Of a DNA stretch of 64,000 nt, positions 56,113-64,000 are shown in pieces. The notes beneath the pieces were generated by a model. The model worked only from the letters and a program-made list of their open reading frames with translations, was not told the origin of the DNA and searched no databases. The number at the start of each line of letters is the position of its first letter. The stretch's first letter is position 1. Source of the stretch: Adenophora triphylla var. japonica (Eukaryota; Streptophyta; Magnoliopsida; Asterales; Campanulaceae); assembly GCA_022495995.1 (NCBI GenBank), contig JAFEMH010002552.1, forward strand, positions 186,001 to 250,000, in the 5' to 3' direction. A program made the translations under genes and the position numbers.

Positions 56113-58960
56113 ATGCGCTTTGGAAATTGGAACATTGGATCATTGACAGGGAGATCAGCAGAGGTGGTGGAAGTTATGAGGAGGAGGAAGATTCACATAA
56201 TGTGTCTATAGGAAACTAAGTAGGTTGGAGAGAAAGCAAAAGAAATATCGCCTTGGGGTTTTAAGCTTTGGTATTCAGGAAAGGATAAGGGTAGAAATGG
56301 AGTGGGTATCATTATTGATAAGGAGTATATTAATGATGTGGTGGAAGTGTACAGGAAGAGTGATCGAATTATGGGCATTAAACTGGTGATACGTGATGAG
56401 ATTATAACTATTATTTCCGCCTATGCACCACTAGTAGGGTTGGATGCATCTATTAAACAAGTGTTCTGGGAAGATTTGGAGGAGGTAGTGCAACGAGTAC
56501 CTAGTGGTGAGAAATTAGTGATTGGTGGTGATCTGAACGGACATGTGGGGTCTAGTCGACATGGCTTTGAGAGCATACATGGAGGTTTTGGTTTTGGAGA
56601 GAGGAATGAAGCAGGAAATAGTATCCTGGACTTTGCGTTGGCATATGACTTGAGTATAATGAACACTTGGTTCAAGAAGAGAGAATCTCACTTGGTATCC
56701 TATAGGAGTGGAGGTAATGCGAGTCAGATTGACTTCTTCTTAGTAAGAAATACTTGTTGAAAGAGTTATACAGATTGCAAGGTTGTTCCGGGTGAGAGCA
56801 CATCAACTCAACATAGACTGGTGGTACTTGATTTTCGAAGTAAGAGAATTTCGAGGAAGAGAAAATCACAGGTAGACCCTAGAATCAAGTGGTGGAGACT
56901 TCAAGGGGAAAATCAACCGAAATTTGTAGCTAAGATGGTCGATATCGGTATTTGGGCGGATAATATGGAGGATATGGATATAGATTCGACTTGGACTAAG
57001 ATGGTACATACCATAAAGGAGGTGGCGAAAGAAGTCCTTGGAGAATCTGGAGGAAATGGGCCACCAAGTAAGGACACATCATGATGGAACGAGGAAGTAA
57101 AACAAGCAATAAAGGGCAAGCGAGAATGCTACAAATTATTGGGGAAATGTAGGAGCGACGAGAACTATGAGAAGTATAAGGAAGCTAGAAGAGATGCTAA
57201 GAAAGCAGTAAGAGACGCAAGAGCAAAGGTGAATCGAAACTTTATGATAAGTTGGATACAAAAGAAGGGGAAAAGGACATCTACGTACTAGCTCGTATGA
57301 GGGATAAGAGGACACGAGATATTGGGACGGTTAAATGTGTGAAGGATGTAGACCAAAGAGTTTTAGTCGGGGATAAAGAGATAAAAGATAGATGGAGTTC
57401 GTACTTTGATAACTTGTTCAATGGCGGTCAAGAGCAGGATGTTGGAGATTTAAATATCTCTTCGAGTATGGTTAATCGAGATTTTATGCGGAGAATTCGA
57501 AAGAGTGAAGTGGAAATGGCAATGAAAAAGATGAGATTGAAGAAAGCCGTTGGACCGGATGGTATACCAATTGAGGTTTGGAGATGTTTCGGGGAGAGGG
57601 GAGTAGATTGGTTAACAACGCTATTTAACAAGATATGGAGAGTTAACACAATGCCATTGGAGTGGCGGAAGAGTATTCTGATCCCTTTGTATAAGAATAA
57701 AGGTGATGTCCAAGATTGTGCCAACTATCGGGGGATCAAACTAATGAGCCATACTATGAAACTTTGGGAAAGAGTGATTGCACAAAGGCTGAGAAAAATT
57801 GTGGATATTTCGGATAACCAATTTGGGTTTATGCCAGGAAGATCGACTATGGAGGCAATATATCTTATGAGACAAACCATGGAGAAATATCGAGATCAAA
57901 AGAAAGATTTTCATATGGTTTTCATTGATTTGGAGAAGGCGTATGATAAAGTGCCAAGAGAGGTACTTTGGTAGGCATTAGCAAAGAAGGGTGTTTCAAA
58001 GAAATATATTGATATTATCAAGGACATGTATAATGGAGTTAGTACTTATGTACATACTAGTGTTGGGAAGACTGAAGAGTTCCCTATAAAGATTGGAGTG
58101 CATCAAGGTTCCGCCCTTAGCCCCTTTCTTTTTGCTTTGATAATGGACGAATTGACGAGGTCAGTCCAAGATGATATACCAAAGTGTATGATGTTCGCAG
58201 ATGATATTGTGCTGATTGATGAGACAAGAGAGGGTGTTGAAAGTAAATTGGAGTTGTGGAGACACACTTTGGAATCTCGAGGTTTTCGATTAAGCAGAAG
58301 CAAGACTGAATATTTGGAGTGTAAGTTTAGCAGAGTTGGAAGTAGGGAGGCAGGGGCGGTCACATTTGATGAAAATATTATCCAAGCTTCTGAGTTTTTT
58401 CGCTATCTTGGATCCATTATCCAAAAGGATGGAGAATTAGATGGAGATGTGGCTCATAGGATTAAAGTAGGTTGGTTGAAGTGGAAGAGTGCTACAGGGT
58501 TTATATGTGATCGCGGCATGCCCAATAGATTAAAGGGAAAATTCTACCGCACGGCAATTAGGCCGGCATTGCTTTACGGCACCGAATGTTGGGCAGTGAA
58601 ACAGTGTCACGTGCATAAGATGAATGTGGCGGAGATGCGTATGCTTCGATGGATGTGCGGTCATACAAGAAATGATCGATTGGGGAATGAGGTGATCAGA
58701 GGTAAAGTAGGAGTTGCGCCCATTGAGGATAAAATGAGGGAAAATCGTCTACGGTGGTTTGGACATGTGAGAAGGAGACCGAGTGATGCACCGGTTAGAA
58801 GGCCGGAACAGTGGAGAAATGATAAAATGGCGAGGGGTAGGGAAAGACCCAAACAAACTTGGATTAGAGTAATTGAAAATGATATGAATTTACTTGGAGT
58901 GGATGAAAGTATGGTGTTAAAGAGGCCGAAGTGGAGGGCAAAAATCCATGTGGGGGTTGA
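56113..58960 (+). pseudogene. LINE endonuclease/reverse transcriptase, five stops
   Basis: Endonuclease: MRFGNWNIGSLTGRSAE, an ETK motif, IISAYAPLVG, IGGDLNGHVGS and IDFFLVRN. Reverse transcriptase: [78 protein letters not shown] and the catalytic MFADDIVLI. A C-terminal TECWAVK and RMLRWMCGHTR region is also typical. Premature stops are at about 56209, 56221, 56758, 57082 and 57972, plus one frameshift near 57240. Confidence 0.92.
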
Positions 58961-59509
58961 TTTTTTTATTTTTTTATTATTATTATTATTATTATTTTAT
59001 TTATTTATTTATTATTATTTTTTTTATTTTATTTTATTATTATTATTTTTTTTTATTTTTTTTTCACGATAACATATGAGGATTCATGTTAGCCGACCCC
59101 AAATTATTTTGGGACTAAGGCTTTGTTGTTGTTGTTGTTGTTGTATTAATCGTAGAAGAAATCACTAACTTGTACTTAGCAAACTCTTTCACGCTTTAAA
59201 ATATGGAGAAACTTCCTCATTGTAGACTCTAGATGAACTAGATATCAACATTTTAGGCCATTGTGTATATTATTCAAAATAATATATGTTTGGACTCCAA
59301 AATTCACCCTAGGCATAACGATCTCTTCCACTTAAACATGAATCTCTAATAACATACCTTAAATGACTTGCATCATTTATCACAAAATCACTAAAAGAAA
59401 CACATCTATATATAAGGAAATCAGTTGGAAACAAGTCATAATTTGCTTCGAGAAGATATTTACAATTATTTTCTTAAAAACTAATGAGATCATATAAGTA
59501 TATCACTAG

Positions 59510-59576
59510 TATACCTGTACTTGATCATTTCCGGAAATTTCAAAACATCTCCATCGGTCTCTTCACTGCCTTAGCA
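59510..59576 (-). pseudogene. Sucrase/ferredoxin-like gene, upstream exon
   Basis: Reads GSEETDGDVLKFPEMIKYR and ends AG before GTATAC. Its last codon is completed by the G at the start of the exon at 43986, so the two were consecutive exons. The intron between them now holds the thioesterase exons, Copia-4, the solo LTR and the LINE. Confidence 0.8.
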
Positions 59577-59783
59577 TATCATCAAACGAGTCTACACAAA
59601 CTCGAAGTAACCGAATCACACTCAGTACAAAATTGAAGAGACTCGAACGAAATCTCACACATCAAACACGTTTTCCACAATATTTTCATAGACTTCCATC
59701 TAGACTCCAATTTCAGCAATAAACCACAAAATACATGATAATAAAGCGTTAATCGAATTCGAAATAGCAAATAAACACAATAC

Positions 59784-59838
59784 CTTGACACTGATGTCAT
59801 CTTTAACTACCGATTGTATTTCCATCCCTTCTGCAACC
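59784..59838 (-). pseudogene. Sucrase/ferredoxin-like gene, 5' exon (partial)
   Basis: Between TTCTGAAG and GTATTG the minus strand reads VAEGMEIQSVVKDDISVK; DISVK matches the stretch that precedes the KLTICEG-like segment in this family. The usual N-terminal domain and the small KLTICEG exon are not found, so the gene is 5'-truncated or rearranged. Upstream (59840-60160) is a GC-rich 5' untranslated-like region with one further GT donor at about 59900. Confidence 0.6.
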
Positions 59839-60174
59839 TTCAGAATAATAAGAAATTAAACATCAGTTAATCAAACCAAGATTCGTTGCTGAGTTGTTAC
59901 CTGGAAATTGACGGGATCGAAGATGCATTTCAGAGCGGAGAGAGAGCGGAAGAGAGCGCTCCGGAATCTCTCTCCTGACGGAGATGGAAGAAGCTAGGGT
60001 TTGCGGTGGGGGGATCTCGGAGAGGCGGACGCCGGAGGAAGAGAGATAAATTGAAAGGATTTTTATGGATTCATTGATGTGGCCGCTTGACGAAAGAGAG
60101 AGAGAGATGGAGAGATTCGACGGTGCACCTGAGAATGAATGGAGGGCGTGAAATGAATTGATAGAAGGATTTCA

Positions 60175-60913
60175 GGGGGCGTTTGGTTCGGTGGAAAAAA
60201 AGTGAAGGAATGGAATTGTCAATGGAATGGAATTGTCAATGGAATTGGAATGGAAAAAAACTGGTCAACCCCCTCCGTTTGGTTGGCACGGAATGGAATG
60301 GAATTGTCATTCAATTCCTTGACAAATCATGTTTGGTTTGAAAATACAAATTATAGGAATGGAATGAAAGCATATAAAATGACCAATTTACCCTTTAAAA
60401 AAAAATTTTTTTTGGAGAGGGGGGTGGGTGGGGGGGGTAGGTAGGGGTATGCAAAATGAGTAAAAAAAAAAAAATTTCGTGGGAGGTGGGGTGGGGGGTG
60501 GGGGTGGGGTGGGGGTAGGGGGTGGGGGTGGGTGGGGGGTGGGGGGTGGGGGGTGGGGGTAGGGGTGGGGGTGGGGGGTGGGGGAGGGTAGGCAAAAAAA
60601 AAAATAAAATTTCGTGGGGGTGGGGGGTGGGGGGGGTAGGGGGTGGGGGGTGGGGGTAGGGGGTGGGGGGAGGGTAGGCAAAAAAAAAACATTCCATTCC
60701 ATTGGTCAAAAAAAATTTTTTTTTTTTCCTTTCCCAAAGGAAAAAACTTTTCCATCACTTTTAAAAAGGAATGTTGAATTCCATTATGGAATGGAATTAT
60801 CCATTCCAATGGAATTTTTTTTTTTAAAATGATTCATCCAAACATGGGAATGGAATGGAAAAAAGGAAATTTTCCATTCCATTCCCATGTTTTCCTATGA
60901 ACCAAACGCCACC
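60175..60913. mobile_element. Tourist-like MITE, uninterrupted copy
   Basis: 739 bp with ends GGGGGCGTTTGGTTCG and, reversed, GGTGGCGTTTGGTTC and a TCA duplication (60172-60174 and 60914-60916). The core has G-rich and GGAATGG-rich sequence. The empty site is present in the duplicate at 63586-63588 (TTA). Confidence 0.9.
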
Positions 60914-61275
60914 TCAGTATATAATTTTGAAAGGGGTTTTTAATTTTCTTTTATTTTTTTCTTTTCTTTTGCAACAATTATGTTGTTGTCATAAATTTAG
61001 AATAGTTTTCGCAATGACGACACCCGTTGCAATATGTATTATCTATTTTTCGCAATGAGTGATTTTGTTACTTAAAATTGTCCCAAATATTTGTGGGAGG
61101 CGCGCGCAAAAAGGAATGGAGAGAAGTGAAATTTTCATTTATTGCAACAAACATTAGCAATGACTCTTTAAGGTAGTTGCTAAAGATATTTTTTGCAACG
61201 ACAATATTTTTTGCAACGACAAAATATTGTCGTTGCAAATTTTCATTGCAATAAATGAATTTTCTTGTAGTGTTC

Positions 61276-62475
61276 CTCTACTACTTCCTCAAAATTCATT
61301 CTTGGATCCATCTATTACAATGCAAGTTTCTCCATCTCACGTCCCTCTTGAAGCTACTTCGCCTGGGCCACTTCCCACCGCTACTATCCCATTTTCAAAA
61401 TCTGATCCAGCAGCGAAGTTTTCAACATCAGCGCCTGGGACAATTCTCTCTCGGCCTATTTTTCACATGATCCGGTTCCCTTCAATCTAGAGCAGGCTGC
61501 GTCTTCGGGGGTTGGGCCGAAAGGGCCTGTCCAGCCCACTTCTATTCCAAGCAGCTCACAGTCCATTGAGAAATCAAGCAGCAGCCCCTCATCCTCTTCG
61601 TCTCTACTCACCACAGCTGCTGTCCCCCACAATCAACACCCTATGATCACCTGGGCTAAGGCAGGCACCTTTCGTCCTAAGCATCCTTTTGCTTTTAGTG
61701 CTACTCATGAAGATTCTGCCAATTTTGAACCTCGTACATTTCGAAAAGCAGCTTCATTCCCTCATTGGCAGCATGCTATAAAAGAAGAGATTCAAGCTCT
61801 CCACAAGAATGGCACGTGGTCACTTGTCCCCCCTCTTCCCAAGCATAACATTATGGGTAGTAAATGGATCTATAAAATAAAACGCAAGGCTGATGGTTCG
61901 GTAGAGCGGTACAAGGCTCGGTTAGTTGCATAGGGTTATACTCAACAGGAAGGGGTTGATTGTGAAGAAACATTCAGTCCCGTTATTAAACCTGCTACGA
62001 TTCGTACCATACTTACTCTCACTCACTTACGCAGCTGGCCTATCGAACAATTGGATGTTCGTAATGCATTTCTAAATGGTATCCTAAATGAGGAGGTATA
62101 TATGTCTCAACCTCCGGGTTTTATTGATCCAGCTCATCCTCAATTTATCTGTCGACTTCATCGTGCTCTTTATGGACTCAAACAGTCACCTCGTGCTTGG
62201 TTTCATCGCCTTCATGACTACCTCCTCACTCTTGGATTTTTTAATAGTCAAGCATATAGTTCTTTGTTTATTCGACATCATCAAGGTACTATTGTGGCTA
62301 TATTGGTATATGTTGATGATATAATTGTCACAGGGTCACTTCCATCTTCTGTAAACTCTGTGATTGATTCCATCTGCTCGATGTTCGAAAGTAGAAGATT
62401 GGGACCTCTAAACTTCTTTCTTGGCATAGAGGCCACGCGCACCAAATCCCATCTTCTCTTAAATCAGTCCTGATA
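61276..62475 (+). pseudogene. Copia-5 reverse transcriptase
   Basis: After a Ser/Pro-rich linker (61276-61640) the frame shows WQHAIKEEIQALHKNGTWSL, SKWIYKIKRKADGS, YKARLVA then TAG at about 61931, then LDVRNAFLNGIL, YGLKQSPRAWFHRL and the catalytic LVYVDDIIVTG, which is intact. The frame ends at a TGA after LLLNQS (about 62471). Confidence 0.88.
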
Positions 62476-63210
62476 TATTTCTGATCTTTTGCACAAGTTC
62501 AATATGCAACTATGCAAACCGTCTATAACTCCACTTGCTCCCGGTTCATACCTGTCTGCTTTGGACGGTGATCCTTTGACAGATGCTTCGGTCTATCGTA
62601 GCATGGTAGGTAGGCTCCAGTATGCTACCCTCACTCGCCCAGACTTATCATTTGCCATCAATCAAGTTTGTCAGTTCATGCACGCACCTCGTACATCTCA
62701 TCTTCAAGCAGTCAAATGGATCTTTAGATTTCTGAAAGGTACGACATTTTTAGGGTTGTCCTTTAAGGCGCCTCCAGATACTACACTCTCGAATTTTTGT
62801 GATGCAGATTGGGTCGGGTCACTCCGATGATCTACGCCCACAACTGGTGCTTGTGTTTTCGTAGGCCCGAATCGCATGGCATGGACAGCAAAGAAACAAC
62901 ACATTGTGGCTCGTTCTAGTAGTGAGGCAGAATATCATGCCTTATCCTCTACAGCAGCCGAGCTAAAATGGTTCTCCTACGTGTTTCGTGAACTCGGTCT
63001 TATGCTCTACCCACCTCGTCTATTTTGTGACAATATTTCCCCTCTTCACATGTCAAAGAATCCTGTTTTTCATGCTAGAACTCGTCACATTGAGATCGAT
63101 TTGCATTTTGTTCGTGACTTGCATCAACGGGGATTTTTGCGACTTAATCACATTTCCTCCACCGATCAAATAGCTGATATCTTCACTAAAAGTCTGGCCA
63201 AACCAAGGTT
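62476..63210 (+). pseudogene. Copia-5 RNase H, truncated at a duplication joint
   Basis: LQYATLTRPDLSFAINQ, FCDADWVGS, MAWTAKKQHIVARSSSEAEY, LFCDNISPLHMSKN, ARTRHIEIDLHFVRD and DQIADIFTKSLAKPR. One TGA follows DWVGSLR (62828). At 63211 the sequence switches abruptly to a copy of 59795 onward. Confidence 0.88.
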
Positions 63211-64000
63211 TGTCATCTTTAACTACCGATTGTATTTCCATCCCTTCTGCAACCTTCAGAATAATAAGAAATTAAACATCAGTTAATCAAACCAAGATTC
63301 GTTGCTGAGTTGTTACCTGGAAATTGACGGGATCGAAGATGCATTTCAGAGCGGAGAGAGAGCAAAAGAGAGCGCCCTGGAATCTCTCTCCTGACGGAGA
63401 TGGAAGAAGCTAGGGTTTGCGGTGGGGGGATCTCGGAGAGGCGGACGCCGGAGGAAGAGAGATAAATTGAAAGGATTTTTATGGATTCATTGATGCGGCC
63501 GCTTGACGAGAGAGAGAGAGATGGAGAGATTCGACGGTGCACCTGAGAATGAATGGAGGGCGTGAAATGAATTGATAGAAGGATTTTAGTATATAATTTT
63601 GAAAGGGGTTTTTAATTTTCTTTTATTTTTTTCCTTTCTTTTGCAACAATTATGTTGTTGTCATAAATTTAGAATAATTTTCGCAATGTCGACACCCGTT
63701 GCAATATGTATTATCTATTTTTCGCAATGAGTGATTTTGTTACTTAAAATTGTCCCAAATATTTGTGGGAGGCACGCGCAAAAAGGAATGGAGGGAAGTG
63801 AAATTTTCATTTATTGCAACAAACATTAGCAATGACTCTTTAAGGTAGTTGCTAAAGATATTTTTTGCAACGACAAAATATTGTCGTTGCAAATTTTCGT
63901 TGCAATAAATGGATTTTCTTGTAGTGTTCCTCTACTACTTCCTCAAAATTCATTCTTGGATCCATCTATTACAATGCATGTTTCTCCATCTCACGTCCCT
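63211..64000. repeat. Tandem segmental duplication, unit 2 (to window end)
   Basis: 790 bp matching 59795-61346 with few substitutions. It lacks the 739-bp MITE plus its 3-bp duplication, and 20 bp of a GCAACGAC repeat. It includes the CACTA-3 end at 63926 and the start of Copia-5 sequence beyond it. The duplication continues past the window. Confidence 0.92.

Larger units (their letters stand above)
55672..59141 (+). mobile_element. RTE-type LINE
   Basis: About 3.47 kb, bounded by a 20-bp target duplication (55652-55671 and 59142-59161, TGTATTAATCGTAGAAGAAA). One long endonuclease plus reverse transcriptase frame, no ORF1. The 3' end has TTATTATT stretches, CCCCAAATTATTTTGGGAC and a (TTG)n tail, typical of plant RTE elements. 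Confidence 0.95.
41990..61272 (-). mobile_element. CACTA-3: large CACTA element built around captured host genes
   Basis: 19283 bp with ends CACTACAAGAAAATTCATTT and, reversed, CACTACAAGAAAATTCATTT, and target duplication TTC (41987-41989 and 61273-61275). Subterminal regions (42000-42380 and 60980-61260) carry TTGCAACGAC repeats and their inverse. Removing Copia-4, the solo LTR, the LINE and the Tourist MITE with their duplications leaves about 6.9 kb. That remainder is mostly exons and introns of two host genes on the minus strand. No transposase was found. Confidence 0.92.
37551..63210 (+). mobile_element. Copia-5: degraded Ty1/copia retrotransposon, hosts CACTA-2 and CACTA-3
   Basis: A left LTR (37551-37876), primer site, gag, protease, integrase, reverse transcriptase and RNase H appear in order on the plus strand. 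Coding is split at 39441 and 41987 by the two CACTA elements. The element is cut at 63210, where RNase H runs directly into a duplicated block, so its right LTR and target duplication are not visible. Confidence 0.88.
59795..63210. repeat. Tandem segmental duplication, unit 1 (3416 bp)
   Basis: Contains the 5' end of the captured sucrase/ferredoxin-like gene, the Tourist MITE, the right end of CACTA-3 and the 3' half of Copia-5 pol. The next base repeats position 59795. Confidence 0.9.

Noticed and set aside
58960..59072. C-terminal hydrophobic Leu/Phe/Tyr-rich tail of the LINE frame
   Set aside because: It is the TTATTATT 3' region of the LINE read as protein, not a membrane segment.
60351..60832. 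Overlapping Pro-rich and Gly-rich frames up to 152 codons
   Set aside because: Composition artefact of the G-rich core of the Tourist MITE at 60175-60913.

Overview
This is plant nuclear DNA, most likely from a eudicot (asterid-like guess, low confidence). It has Ty1/copia elements with tRNA-Met primer sites, CACTA, hAT, Tourist and Stowaway MITEs, a Helitron, a tRNA-derived SINE, an RTE-type LINE, and fragments of intron-containing plant genes. I find no complete, intact host gene. The window is a stack of nested transposons, many delimited by target-site duplications (TSDs) that I could read directly.

Left part (1-22.2 kb): an unrecognised open frame at the edge, then a G-rich Tourist-like MITE (380-14381). 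A minus-strand copia element (Copia-1, 1388-9927) and a hAT element with a broken transposase (10070-14079) are inserted in that MITE. Copia-1 itself carries a 460-bp hAT MITE. Next come Copia-2 (14613-21355), which carries a SINE, and two Stowaway-like MITEs.

Middle part (22.2-37.5 kb): a hAT element (22229-29459) split by Copia-3 (22289-28949), a foldback element with a C-rich core, and a Helitron (about 30496-33790) with a SINE at its 5' end, a hAT MITE inside and a helicase remnant near its 3' end. After it lies a 3-kb CACTA element (CACTA-1, 34463-37448) carrying pieces of three host genes in one orientation: the signal-peptide exon of an LRR receptor-like protein, a sarcosine-oxidase-like segment and the C-terminal part of ribosomal protein L17.

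Right part (37.5-64 kb): a degraded copia element (Copia-5) is interrupted by CACTA-2 (39444-40977) and by a 19.3-kb CACTA-3 (41990-61272). Without its own insertions CACTA-3 is about 6.9 kb and consists largely of captured host sequence: exons of a sucrase/ferredoxin-like gene surrounding exons of an acyl-protein thioesterase gene in permuted order. CACTA-3 was then hit by Copia-4, a 2.4-kb solo-LTR-like element, an RTE LINE and a Tourist MITE. The right edge (63211-64000) is a second copy of 59795-61346 that lacks the MITE, so it marks a recent tandem duplication.

The two strongest biological signals are these. (1) Copia-2 and Copia-3 appear to start Gag inside the LTR and join it to the gag frame by splicing out a leader intron that contains the primer binding site. 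The two copies share defects in protease, zinc knuckle and RNase H although they sit at different targets, so the lineage looks trans-mobilised. (2) Two CACTA elements carry multi-gene host chimeras.
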